This document shows, piece by piece, positions 57,701-63,944 of a stretch of DNA of 64,000 nt (its first letter is position 1; each line of letters starts with the position of its first letter). The stretch is from Callorhinus ursinus. Taxonomy: Eukaryota > Chordata > Mammalia > Carnivora > Otariidae. The translations under genes were made by a program, and so were the position numbers. Under the pieces are notes generated by a model. The model did no database searches and was not told the DNA's origin. It saw only the letters and a list, made by a program, of their open reading frames with translations. The stretch is from positions 2,817,307 through 2,881,306 of the forward strand of contig NW_020312867.1 of the NCBI RefSeq assembly GCF_003265705.1, in the 5' to 3' direction.

Positions 57701-59340
57701 TTTTAGTCCTATTTCATTTCATCCTTAAAATCAACTTCAAAGTAGGGGCGCCTGTGTGGCTCAGTCAGTTAAACATCTGCCTTTGGCTCAGGTCATGATC
57801 TCAGGGTCCTGGGGTCGAGCCCCAAGTTGGGCTGCCTGCTCAGTGGGGAGCCTGTTTCTCCCTCTCCTCCCCACACATGCTCTCTGTCGCTATCTCTGAC
57901 TCTCTCCCTCAAATAAATAAAATAAAATCTTAAAAAAAAAAAAATCAACTTAGAAGTAAGTAGTTGTATCCTTTTGTAGATCGGGAACTGAGGTTCAAAA
58001 TTAGAGAAACTTGACCAAATTCCAGAATCCAGTAAGCATCAGAGCCAGATTTGGGAACCCAGTTGTATTTTTTCCATAATGCTATGTCACCTCCAAATGA
58101 GTTAACCTTACCTGTTTTGTTTATATCCCCTTTCATAGTCTGAAAAGCATCATTGGGATTGGAGTTGGAGCTGGAGCTTACATCCTCAGCAGATTTGCAG
58201 TAAGTACATAGAAGATTAGTCTCAATACCCTTGAGGCACTGCCTAGGTCACAGCTCTACTTCTCTGTTAGTTACAAGGTACCACTATGTGTCTTATTTTA
58301 AGTTTTTCTAGAAGTTCTGTGAACAGCAGATAGAGGTTTATATGTAAAGCCCAGTTTTGTATTTATAGTACCTGAAAAATCACAAATGAGGGCAGTACAT
58401 CAATAAAAGGTAATTCTTAGAGAGGACTTAGGGAATTTTGTGCAGCCATTAAAATTTTGTAGGAAGAGCTTATAATGATATGTGATTCACGTATACTATA
58501 ATGTTAAACAAAAAAATTAGAATACAGATCCACATAGTTTGTCATAGGCATAGGAAAGGACTGGAAGGAAATATACCAAAATATTAGCAGGGATTGATGT
58601 TGTGTGGTTAGTTAATATGAGGTTTTATTTCCTAATTTTTATAATTTCCATTTATCAGATTTTCTATAGTGAGTATAGTTAATCAGAGGGAAGGAAAGTA
58701 AACTAGAGAGTTTTGAGTGTACATAGAAATGTTTGTATTGATTTCTATTTAGAAATTAAGAAATTTTTTCAGATGCCTCCTGAGTGATAGACAGTCTTCT
58801 GGGGTGGGGTCGTATCACCCATTCAGTGGTTTCTGAAAAAAAATATTAAGAAGCTCCTTTTGGGGACAAGGGCATAGGAGTGTGAAATTCACTAGTCTAA
58901 GCCTCAGCAGCCCCTTATGCCACGTACTTACAAGGGTACTTTCCCAGCAGGGAAGACCCACCATGAGCTAAACTGCAGAGAAGCCAGGTTCCTTCCTCTG
59001 CTGCAGAAATAAATACCATGTCTCCTCCCAGATCGTTGCAAGGCAAGATAATTTGATAGCACTTTAAGGAACTGGTTTTCCAGTTGCTAAGTCAGTCTTA
59101 AAGACCAATTTTTCCAAATATTCTTCCTAGCACCTCTCTGAAGTGTTACTTTCAGATCTGAGGTATTAATCTGAGTGATTAACCATGCTCCAGTTTTTTT
59201 AAAAGAATGCTGGGAGTGGAACTTTCAAACGTTGTCTTTGTCTCCTATTTCAGCTCAATCATCCAGAGCTCGTGGAAGGCCTTGTGCTCATTAATGTTGA
59301 CCCTTGTGCTAAAGGCTGGATTGACTGGGCAGCTTCCAAA
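30668..59340 (+). CDS. NDRG3: NDRG3, NDRG family member 3 (5' part, residues 1-177)
   Basis: Coding exons are 30668-30724, 41177-41212, 53003-53108, 54382-54502, 56309-56371, 58139-58199 and 59254-59340: 531 bases, 177 codons, matching mammalian NDRG3 (about 375 residues) from [16 protein letters not shown] to [14 protein letters not shown]. The start is secure because the same frame has a TGA 13 codons upstream (30629-30631) in exon 2. NDRG proteins adopt an alpha/beta-hydrolase fold but are not known hydrolases. Here the nucleophile-elbow region reads GIGVGAG with no Ser. NDRG3 is reported as a PHD2/VHL substrate stabilised by lactate in hypoxia, with Gly138 involved in lactate binding; Gly138 by my count is in this GVGAG stretch. 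Exons for the second half of the fold and the Ser/Thr-rich tail lie beyond the window. Promoter features suggest broad expression. Confidence 0.96.
31930..32230. repeat. MER5-type hAT fragments (two)
   Basis: GATCATCAGAATCAGCTGGG at about 31960 and CAGTGGTCTTCAACTTTAGC to GTGGAGAACCATGC at 32070-32225. Confidence 0.5.
32462..32665 (+). repeat. CAN-SINE, GCGACTGCC subfamily
   Basis: Perfect 16-bp TSD AGAAAAGCAGTGAATT at 32446-32461 and 32666-32681. Shares GATCCTGGAGTCCCGGGATC with the copy at 62164. Confidence 0.95.
32746..33042 (+). repeat. MLT1-type MaLR solo LTR
   Basis: CACATGTTGAAGCCCTCACC, TCCAGCCTCCAGAACTGT, an AATAAATTTCTCTTGTTTAA block, and a GTCTAAGACA end. Confidence 0.78.
33370..33490 (-). 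repeat. MIR fragment
   Basis: GGTGAGAAAACTAAGGATGA then GTAGCTTACTCAGATTG. Confidence 0.5.
33507..33708 (+). repeat. MER20 hAT element
   Basis: TCTTGGCACTGTTAATGTTT, ATCCACTAGATGCCAGCATC, ACCAAAAATGTCTCCAGACA, end GAGAACCACTAC. Opposite in orientation to the copy at 21938. Confidence 0.87.
33790..33990 (-). repeat. MIR
   Basis: TTATGTGCCAGGTGTTACC, ACTTGCCCAGTCAGTATGTG, GGCAGAGTCAGGGCTGAAAC. Confidence 0.77.
34440..34660 (-). repeat. MIR
   Basis: TCCATTTTACAGGTAAGGCT, GACTTACCCAAAGTTAGTGC. Confidence 0.58.
34800..35165 (+). repeat. L1-type fragment split by a CAN-SINE
   Basis: Reads as the sense form of the segment at 38520-38735: ACATTAACAATAGCAGCTAT and GATTATAATTTTCCTTATA, resuming after the SINE with GGTATGGTACAAAAATA. 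Confidence 0.62.
34955..35123 (+). repeat. CAN-SINE, shortened body
   Basis: TSD AGAAAACCAG at 34940-34949 and 35124-35133; CGGTGGCTCTAGTCAGTTAA head. Confidence 0.9.
35497..35697 (+). repeat. CAN-SINE
   Basis: Perfect TSD AAAAAGTTATTGA at 35484-35496 and 35698-35710. Confidence 0.95.
36254..36449 (-). repeat. CAN-SINE
   Basis: Perfect 18-bp TSD TTGAACAGATTTCTACTT at 36236-36253 and 36450-36467, among the longest in the window. Confidence 0.96.
37792..37925 (+). repeat. Old short CAN-SINE
   Basis: Flanks AAAACAACAACAG and AAAACAACAATAA; body CACGCTGGGTGTGGAACCTA. Confidence 0.88.
37935..38035 (+). repeat. L1 3' tail
   Basis: TACATTGTACACCTGAAGCT, CTAATAAAACACTACATTA, ACTAGAATTAAAGTAAAC: the 3' end pattern of carnivore L1. 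Confidence 0.58.
38520..38735 (-). repeat. L1-type fragment, inverted partner of 34800-35165
   Basis: TTTTTGTACCATACCAGATC through CTGCTATTGTTAATGTTTTG. By eye about 85-90% alike to the partner over about 200 bases. Confidence 0.62.
39190..39535. repeat. hAT-like DNA element split by a CAN-SINE
   Basis: Inverted ends: CAGTAGCTACTAACCACATG with ATTGAGCACTTGAAATGTG on the left, and ACACATGTGGCTAAATGGCT on the right. Family not named. Confidence 0.5.
39278..39460 (-). repeat. CAN-SINE in the hAT-like element
   Basis: Perfect TSD CTGGATTTTTT at 39267-39277 and 39461-39471. Confidence 0.93.
39594..39616. repeat. (GT)n microsatellite
   Basis: About eleven GT units. Confidence 0.9.
39696..39904 (-). 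repeat. CAN-SINE, old
   Basis: 18-bp TSD with one mismatch: GGACACAGAACTGTTTCT at 39678-39695 versus 39905-39922. The tail has grown into a T/C-rich run. Confidence 0.92.
40499..40692 (+). repeat. CAN-SINE
   Basis: Full head; the TSD is weak (ACTCTTCC versus CGTCTTCC). Confidence 0.92.
41177..41212 (+). CDS. NDRG3: NDRG3 exon 3 (36-base small exon)
   Basis: Acceptor TTGACAG ends at 41176 and donor GTAAGG starts at 41213. It encodes [12 protein letters not shown], residues 20-31, in phase 0 at both ends, so skipping it would remove 12 residues without a frameshift. Confidence 0.93.
41578..41693 (-). repeat. Old short CAN-SINE
   Basis: Perfect 17-bp TSD CAACAAAATCTTTTTCT at 41561-41577 and 41694-41710. 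Confidence 0.93.
42142..42325 (-). repeat. CAN-SINE, first of a tandem pair
   Basis: Bounded by CAGGTAGTTATTTTTA (42126-42141) and CAGATAGTTATTTTTA (42326-42341). Confidence 0.93.
42342..42520 (-). repeat. CAN-SINE, second of a tandem pair
   Basis: Bounded by CAGATAGTTATTTTTA at 42326-42341 and again at 42521-42536. Confidence 0.93.
42600..42790 (-). repeat. MIR
   Basis: TGTTTTACAGATGAGGAAAT, TAACTTGCCATTGGGTAGAA. Confidence 0.7.
42896..43101 (-). repeat. CAN-SINE
   Basis: Perfect 16-bp TSD CAGGTGTAACTTATTT at 42880-42895 and 43102-43117. Confidence 0.95.
43326..43514 (-). repeat. CAN-SINE
   Basis: Perfect TSD TGTTTTTAATTT at 43314-43325 and 43515-43526. Confidence 0.94.
43692..43895 (+). 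repeat. CAN-SINE
   Basis: TSD AAAGTATAGAA at 43681-43691 and 43896-43906. A local duplication repeats GGTGGGGAATCTG in the body. Confidence 0.93.
43972..44180 (+). repeat. CAN-SINE, older type
   Basis: GATTGGGCATCTGACTTTTG head variant and (AAAT)n end. Confidence 0.9.
44349..44548 (-). repeat. CAN-SINE
   Basis: Perfect 16-bp TSD ATGAATCAGTTTTTTT at 44333-44348 and 44549-44564. Confidence 0.95.
44592..44706 (+). repeat. Old short CAN-SINE
   Basis: AGAAGAGCACGTGACTCTTG head region and ATTGGGTGTAGATTACG body. Confidence 0.87.
45442..45545 (+). repeat. Old short CAN-SINE
   Basis: TSD TTTACCATTTCTC at 45429-45441 and CTTACCATTTCTC after the A-tail. Confidence 0.9.
45869..45984 (+). repeat. Old short CAN-SINE
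   Basis: Flanks AATAACACTTATCTT and AAAAACACTTATATA; GGTTGTGAGTTCAAGCCCCA body. Confidence 0.9.
46010..46640 (-). repeat. Old L1 3'-end fragment
   Basis: CCTAGCGATAACCATATTTT, CATAATCCTATAATCCAGGG, CCTTAGGTGGATTCTTGGAA: the antisense L1M pattern. Confidence 0.6.
46242..46272. repeat. (TG)n/(TA)n microsatellite
   Basis: A short TG run passes into about ten TA units. Confidence 0.9.
48580..48747 (+). repeat. CAN-SINE, 5'-truncated
   Basis: Head missing; starts ACACCCAACTCTTGGTTTTG and ends AAATAAATAAATCTTTTAAA. Confidence 0.8.
48777..48990 (-). repeat. L1 3'-end fragment
   Basis: TTAACTCCAGTTAACACAGT, GTTTCAGGTGTACAATAAAG, CACTGGGTGCTCATTACAAG: the carnivore-type L1 tail, antisense. Confidence 0.68.
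50358..50569 (+). repeat. CAN-SINE
   Basis: Perfect TSD AATCTGCATT at 50348-50357 and 50570-50579; a C-run interrupts the body near 50436. Confidence 0.94.
50575..51110 (-). repeat. Old L1 3'-end fragment
   Basis: GGGTATTTCCAATTTTTTTG, ATAAATAAGGCTGCAATGTA, GCCTGCCAACAGTGTATGAG. Confidence 0.65.
51120..51330 (+). repeat. L2 3' end
   Basis: GATCTCTGTGAGAACAGGGA, GGGTCTGGTAGTAGGGATTC, AATAAATAGTTGTTTAATGA. Confidence 0.72.
52179..52318 (+). repeat. Old short CAN-SINE
   Basis: Perfect 14-bp TSD AAAAGCTCCCAAGT at 52165-52178 and 52319-52332. Confidence 0.93.
53003..53108 (+). CDS. NDRG3: NDRG3 exon 4
   Basis: Acceptor TGTTACAG ends at 53002 and donor GTATGT starts at 53109. It encodes [17 protein letters not shown] through [12 protein letters not shown] (residues 32-66) and the first base of His67. 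It forms the first beta strands of the hydrolase-like core. Confidence 0.96.
53109..54381 (+). other. NDRG3: NDRG3 intron 4
   Basis: One old CAN-SINE at 53387-53501; the rest is unique AT-rich sequence. Confidence 0.7.
53387..53501 (+). repeat. Old short CAN-SINE
   Basis: Flanks AGAGCAGAACTGA (53374-53386) and AGAGTAGAACTGA (from 53502). Confidence 0.92.
54382..54502 (+). CDS. NDRG3: NDRG3 exon 5
   Basis: Acceptor CTTACAG ends at 54381 and donor GTAAGG starts at 54503. It encodes [18 protein letters not shown] through [15 protein letters not shown] (residues 67-106) and two bases of Gly107. HVDAPGQ is the family signature. Confidence 0.96.
54503..56308 (+). other. NDRG3: NDRG3 intron 5
   Basis: Contains a clear antisense MIR at about 55185-55415. 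No CAN-SINE is seen, which is unusual for this window. Confidence 0.7.
55185..55415 (-). repeat. MIR, near full length
   Basis: GAGCTAACACTTACATGGGA, TTTTACAAGTGAGGAAACTG, AGTAGCAGAGCTGGAATTTT. Confidence 0.85.
56309..56371 (+). CDS. NDRG3: NDRG3 exon 6
   Basis: Acceptor TTTCAG ends at 56308 and donor GTAGGT starts at 56372. It encodes [20 protein letters not shown] (residues 108-127), ending with two bases of Ser128. Confidence 0.96.
56945..57142 (+). repeat. CAN-SINE, little diverged
   Basis: Perfect 16-bp TSD AATGTGCATTAATTTT at 56929-56944 and 57143-57158. Confidence 0.96.
57242..57434 (-). repeat. CAN-SINE, old
   Basis: AAAGATCTGTTTATTTATTT start and CACCCAGGCGCCC end; TSD not certain. 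Confidence 0.88.
57720..58100 (-). repeat. MIR split by a CAN-SINE
   Basis: GTAGATCGGGAACTGAGGTT, ATCAGAGCCAGATTTGGGAA after the insertion. Confidence 0.52.
57745..57940 (+). repeat. CAN-SINE in MIR
   Basis: 18-bp TSD with two mismatches: AAAATCAACTTCAAAGTA at 57727-57744 versus 57941-57958. Confidence 0.94.
58139..58199 (+). CDS. NDRG3: NDRG3 exon 7 (pseudo-nucleophile elbow)
   Basis: Acceptor TTTCATAG ends at 58138 and donor GTAAGT starts at 58200. It encodes [20 protein letters not shown] (residues 129-148). The GxSxG motif of active hydrolases is replaced by GVGAG, and the middle Gly of the run GIGVGAG counts as residue 138. Confidence 0.96.
58200..59253 (+). other. NDRG3: NDRG3 intron 7
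   Basis: An L1 3'-end fragment sits in the first half; 58700-59253 is unassigned. Confidence 0.65.
58430..58690 (+). repeat. L1 3'-end fragment
   Basis: TTGTGCAGCCATTAAAATTT, ATTAGCAGGGATTGATGTTG. Confidence 0.5.
59254..59340 (+). CDS. NDRG3: NDRG3 exon 8 (last exon in window)
   Basis: Acceptor ATTTCAG ends at 59253 and donor GTAAGC starts at 59341. It encodes [17 protein letters not shown] and then [12 protein letters not shown] (residues 149-177), phase 0 at both ends. No exon continuing with the next expected residues was found up to 64000. Confidence 0.96.
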
Positions 59341-59728
59341 GTAAGCACCAAATGTTATTCATTGGCTCATCTTGGTCCCTTCTCAAAATGTCCTACTTTT
59401 ATTTTTATTTTTGCATTGAAGTATATCCAGTTAAAGGCAAAAACTTTTAAGTATACAGCTTGATGAATGTAATTATGTATGTAATTGCCAGTCAGTCAAT
59501 ATATAGAATATTTCCACCTCCGAGGATTCCCTTGGGCCTTTTCTTTAATTAATACTTCCTCTCCTTCCCAGATAGAACTGTTACTCTGATGTCTGTCACC
59601 ATAGATAGGTTTTCTGTATTCTTAAACTTCATATAATTAGAACGATAGAATATATATTCTTTTGTATCTGGCTTCTTTCATCCATTGTTGTCAGTGATCC
59701 ACCTTCATGTTAGGTGTAGTGGTAGTTC

Positions 59729-59911
59729 TTTTTATTTTTTTATTATTTATTTATTTGGGGGGGGCAGAGGGAGAAGGGGAGAGAGAATCTTAGGCAGACT
59801 CCACGCGCAGGACAGAGCCCAATGTGGGGCTCGATCTCACAACCCTAAGATCATGACTTGAGCCAAAATTAAGAGTCGGACGCTCGACTGACTAAGCCAC
59901 CCGGGTGCTCC
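59729..59911 (-). repeat. CAN-SINE, old
   Basis: G-run after the T-rich end and CACCCGGGTGCTCC head complement. Confidence 0.87.
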
Positions 59912-60266
59912 TCAGCATGTTTTTAATTCTATGGTGTGAATAGACAAAATGAGTTGTTTTGTTATTTGCTTGTTATGAATAAAGTTCCTGTGCACATTCT
60001 TTTACACGTCTCTCAGTAGACCTACACATTTGTTTCTCTTCGCTCTGTACCTAGAAGTGGAATTGCTGGGTCATAGGGCAGTTGTATTTTTCACTTTGGT
60101 AGCTACAGACAGTGTTCCAAAGTGTTGGGCCAGCTTACACACCAGCGATGTGTGGAAGTCCCAGCTGTTCCACATCCTCACCAACATTTGATAGTCATTT
60201 TAATTTTTGTAAAACAGGAGCAGTTTTATTTGTAATAATTTGTTTATTTCTATATGGTACCCATCA

Positions 60267-60276
60267 NNNNNNNNNN
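60267..60276. other. Assembly gap (10 N) between identical 47-bp flanks
   Basis: Ten N bases. The 47 bases before (60220-60266) and after (60277-60323) are identical, which points to two contig ends that overlap and were not merged. Confidence 0.97.
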
Positions 60277-60357
60277 GCAGTTTTATTTGTAATAATTTGT
60301 TTATTTCTATATGGTACCCATCACCAAAATAGCTTTAGTTATTAAAAAACAATTTTT

Positions 60358-60465
60358 GGGGGTGCCCGGGTGGCTTAGTCGGTTTTTGATCTCATCTTAG
60401 GTCTTGGTCTCGCATTGCCCATCTCAGTAGCTCAGCATGGAGCCTACTTAAAAAAAAAAAAAAAA
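60358..60465 (+). repeat. Old CAN-SINE, decayed
   Basis: GGGGGTGCCCGGGTGGCTTA head and CATGGAGCCTACTT body. Confidence 0.78.
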
Positions 60466-60762
60466 GGTAAAAGGAAAAAACCCCTAATTTTTAATTATAC
60501 CATCTTTTTTATTTTAAACGATACTTATCGGTAAATAATGCTTGGTTTTAATTTGTATTTCCGTAAGGGCCCATGATGTCTGAGCACCTTTTTTGAAACT
60601 TACTGGCCATTTCAGTATCCAGGTCCTTTGCCTTTTTTTCCTTAATTGGATTGCTAGTCTTCTTCTTACTGATCTGTAAGCCTTCTTTACATATTTTGCA
60701 TGTAAATCCTTCGGTGAGTACATGTAAATATCTTCTGGCAATCTGTGGTTTGCATTTTCACC

Positions 60763-60953
60763 TTTTTTTTTTAAGATTTTATATATTCATTTGACAGAGA
60801 AAGTACAAGCAGGGGGAGCAGCAGGCAGTGGGAGAGGGAGAAGCAGGCTCCCCGCCGAGCAGGGAGCCTGATGGGGGGCGCCATCCCAGGACCCTGGGAT
60901 CATGACCTGAGCTGAAGGCAGACGCTTAATCAACGGAGCCACCCAGGCACCCC
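60763..60953 (-). repeat. CAN-SINE
   Basis: Flanks GCATTTTCACCTTTT and ACATTTTCACTCTTT form a diverged TSD. Confidence 0.92.
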
Positions 60954-61177
60954 ACATTTTCACTCTTTTAATCAATGAAATGAATGAATGAATCACTCTC
61001 TTCACTGTACCCCAAATAACTTGTTTGTGCTACTGCACCAAAAGATGGGTAGAATTGAAGATGTTTGCTATCTGAAAAATGAAGATATTTGCTATCTACA
61101 TAGAATTTACTATTTAGATAGAATGTTATCTACAGTCTGTTCAAGGAGATAGGAAACTACAGGAGTATATTCTAACT

Positions 61178-61545
61178 GATGGAGGATCGTAGAGCCCAAC
61201 GGTCAAGAAAGAATTCTTGAGATGTTTACTGTACAAAAAGGTGTATTTATTATAGCAAGGGGACAGGACCCATGGGCAGAAAGATACACTGGGACTTTGA
61301 GGAGCTATTGATGATATACTTTTAAGTTTGGGGACTGGGGAGGGTAGAGATAACCTAAGTCTCTAAAAGGAGTTGTTAAAGAAGAGTATAGGATCCTGGA
61401 GGTCTGGCTATTGTCAAGATAAGGTGGTTTTTAGGCTCTAGCAAAACATTAAGGCAGCCATGAGTTCCTTGAGGAATGTCACACATATCCCACCTCTGGA
61501 GAGTGTTAGCTTGTGCTTTGCCCTCAGTTTACCTTTTGCTCCCTC
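61178..61545 (-). repeat. Solo LTR, class I ERV-like, copy 1
   Basis: Shares CGGTCAAGAAAGAATTCTTG, GGACAGGACCC and TTGAGGAATGTCAC blocks with copies 2 and 3. A TTTATT run near 61243 is the antisense of the LTR poly(A) signal. No gag, pol or env is seen. Confidence 0.6.
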
Positions 61546-61984
61546 ATCGTAATGACTTTACAAATATAAACAATCCCAGCAACAACCAGAGTGAAAAGAG
61601 GGAATAAGGGTAAAAGCATAGTATTATGTAACTTTTGCATTGAACTGACCTGTGCTAAATAAGTCATTCACTGTTTTTAGATTGGAAAAGGAATTACTTT
61701 TGAAACATTTTTCTGTATTAACATACTAATGTTATTTGTATGTTATTTTAATCTGAAACTGTGAGGTTGAGATTAAAGCAGTGATGTTATAAAGTTTTTC
61801 AGAGAATAACCCAAGCTTTCATTACCTGCTAAAAGATGCCTAATGTAGTAATCTCATTTTTAAACAAACACCTACTTCTAAGTATTTTTAAGTTGCCATA
61901 AGTGTTTATTCTAATACACCACTGATATAGTCTCCAAAATACCACTACCCAGCTTGTCATATGTATCAAGAATCTTTAGTGATA

Positions 61985-62110
61985 TTCAGCCATGAGATTC
62001 AGTAATTCGATATTTAGGAACTTACCTGAAGGATAAATAGTGATACTTACAAAGATTTAAATAGAAGGATAATAATTTTAAGAATCTAATACCTGTCTAG
62101 TATTTGCTGA
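61985..62110 (+). repeat. L1 fragment
   Basis: TATTTAGGAACTTACCTGAA and CTTACAAAGATTTAAATAGA resemble the L1 3' region; it may continue at 62960. Confidence 0.42.
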
Positions 62111-62117
62111 TGTGATT

Positions 62118-62693
62118 TGTTGGGGGGGGTCCAAGAGTGAATGGTCAAGAAAGAATTCTTGAGGGCGCCTGAGTGGCTCAGTTGGTTAAGCGACTGCCTT
62201 TGGCTCAGGTCATGATCCTGGAGTCCCGGGATCAAGTCCCACATCAGGCTCCCTGCTCAGCAGGGAGTCTGCTTCTCCCTCCGACCCTCCTACCTCTCAT
62301 ACTCTCTGTCTCTCATTCTTTCTCTCTCAAATAAATAAATAAAATCTTAAAAAAAAAAAATTCTTGAGACAAAAGTTTTTGGTGCAAAAAGGTCATTTTA
62401 TTAAAGCACAGCGACAGGACCCAGGGGCACAGATAGCTGTATTAGGATTACGAGGAGCCCTTGATTATATACGTTTAAGTTGGGAGGGGTGGAAGGAAGT
62501 TTCCAAAAGGATTTTCATTTGTTAAAGAAGACTTAAAGCATCCTCGAGGCCAAGCTAAGGTGGTTTTTTCCTCTAGCAAAGTATTGACATTAAAATTGGG
62601 AGTTCCTGGAGGAATGTCACCCTCTACCTGTCCCAAATATCTGTCAATGGGCTAGAGTTTTATCTACCTTTCCTTTTGCCTTTGTTCTCCACA
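62118..62693 (-). repeat. Solo LTR, copy 2, split by a CAN-SINE
   Basis: Begins TGTTGGGG and ends TTCTCCACA on the + strand, so ends are TG...CA. Net length about 370 bases without the SINE. Confidence 0.68.
62164..62358 (+). repeat. CAN-SINE in LTR copy 2
   Basis: Perfect TSD AATTCTTGAG at 62154-62163 and 62359-62368. Same subfamily as the copy at 32462. Confidence 0.95.
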
Positions 62694-62699
62694 TCATTT

Positions 62700-62940
62700 G
62701 CTATGTACCAGGCACTGTTTCTAAATGTTTTATGTATGTTCAAACTTTTCATTCTCAGGACAACCTAGTGAAATTATTACTATTACTATTAGTAATATTA
62801 CTATATACTATTACTATTAGTAATTACTAATTAGTAGTAATAATAATAGTATATAGTAATATTACTATTATCCCACAGAGAAATTAAATCATTTGCTTAA
62901 GGTTACACAGCTAGGAAGTCAAAGAGCCAAAATACTCATT
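62700..62940 (-). repeat. MIR with an AT-rich palindrome
   Basis: TACCAGGCACTGTTTCTAAA on the left and AAGGTTACACAGCTAGGAAG on the right; a palindromic TAA/TTA block sits in the middle. Confidence 0.65.
62791..62866. repeat. AT-rich inverted repeat (23-bp arms)
   Basis: Left arm 62791-62813 (AGTAATATTACTATATACTA...) is the exact reverse complement of 62844-62866, with a 30-base spacer that is also partly palindromic. Confidence 0.9.
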
Positions 62941-62959
62941 AAAGCCTTGTTTTTAGGGC

Positions 62960-63160
62960 TAAAAGATGGAAACAGCGTAGGTGCCAATACTACAGAGCAA
63001 CAAAATTTGATACAACCATAGAGTGGAATACCCTGCAACCAAAAATTTGTTATTTGGTTATTTAAAGAAATGAGAAAATTCTCATGTTTAAAAAATAGAA
63101 AAAACTATATATGTCCCAATTTTGTTAAATAGATATGCATAAGAAAAGAGGGAAAATAAT
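62960..63160 (+). repeat. L1 3'-region fragment
   Basis: AAAAGATGGAAACAGCGTAG and ACCATAGAGTGGAATACCCT. Confidence 0.48.
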
Positions 63161-63188
63161 TTGGGCAGGCTCAGTCTGATGCAGAAAA

Positions 63189-63935
63189 TGTTGGGGTTCG
63201 GATCCAACAAGCCAAGAAATAACTCTTGGCGATGTCTTCACTGAAAAAAAGTGGTTTTATTGAAGCACAGGACAGGATCTGTGGCCAGAAAGAGCTGCCC
63301 TGGGGTTGGGATGGGTGACTGATTATATACTTTCAAGTTGGAAGAGGGTTAGGGATAGTTGTAAGTCTCTAAGGAATTTTAGGAGCAAGGTTTCCAGGAC
63401 CTTGAGGGGGCTAGCGATTGTTAGGAAAAGGTCATTACCATCTAGTAGTAAAACCCTGGTCATGAAACCCTTCAGTTGTAGATCAGTGAGCCATAAGCTT
63501 GGAGGATGATTGCTAATGTGTATCTTGGGGGGTAGAGATAAAGGGAGTTTCCAAAGGAATTTTTTTTGGGGGGGAGGTGGGGAGGGGCAGAAGGAGAGGG
63601 CGGGAAAGAATCCCAAGCCAGCCCCACACCCAGCACAGGGGGGCCTGATCTCACAAACCTGAGATCATGACCTGAGCCAAAATCAAGAATCAGACACTTA
63701 ACCTACTGAGCCACATCACGCGTTCCTCCAAAGGAATTTTTATATGTTAAAGAAAACTTAGAGGATCTTTGGATGCCAGGATAATGGTAAGCTAAGATTG
63801 CCTTTTGCCCTTAGCAGAGTATCAACAGGGAGGCAGCTGAGCTCCCAGAGGAAGGTCACTCTATTTTGAGGACTTGTCAATGGGCTATGGCCAGTAAGGA
63901 AATTTAATTTTTTCATTTGCCTTTGTTTCCCACAT
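63189..63935 (-). repeat. Solo LTR, copy 3, split by a CAN-SINE
   Basis: Begins TGTTGGGGTTCGGATCC and ends GTTTCCCACA. On the minus strand an AATAAA lies about 70 bases before the LTR end, as in a retroviral R region. No primer-binding site is recognised next to it, so it is solo. Confidence 0.68.
63565..63727 (-). repeat. CAN-SINE in LTR copy 3
   Basis: Perfect TSD CCAAAGGAATTTTT at 63551-63564 and 63728-63741. Confidence 0.93.
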
Positions 63936-63944
63936 AAAATAAAA

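Larger units (their letters stand above)
56400..57720 (-). repeat. Old L2-like repeat split by CAN-SINEs
   Basis: Long degenerate repeat: TCGTGGAGCTTACATCTTGG, AAGATTTTATTCAAAAGAT, AAAAAGGATCACTCTAGCTA, GAATGACTCCCAGGTTTTAG. Family call uncertain. Confidence 0.42.
56372..58138 (+). other. NDRG3: NDRG3 intron 6
   Basis: An old L2-like repeat is split by two CAN-SINEs, followed by a MIR split by a third. Confidence 0.7.
59395..60760 (-). repeat. Old L1 3'-end fragment, composite
   Basis: GAAGTGGAATTGCTGGGTCA, CCACATCCTCACCAACATTT, TTGGATTGCTAGTCTTCTTC. Interrupted by CAN-SINEs and by the assembly gap. Confidence 0.65.

Noticed and set aside
60112..60345. 77-codon frame spanning the N gap
   Set aside because: Contains unknown bases and the duplicated 47-bp contig ends; lies in antisense L1.
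61178..63935. Intact endogenous retrovirus between the LTRs
   Set aside because: No viral coding sequence or primer-binding site is recognisable; intervening DNA is L1, MIR and unassigned sequence.
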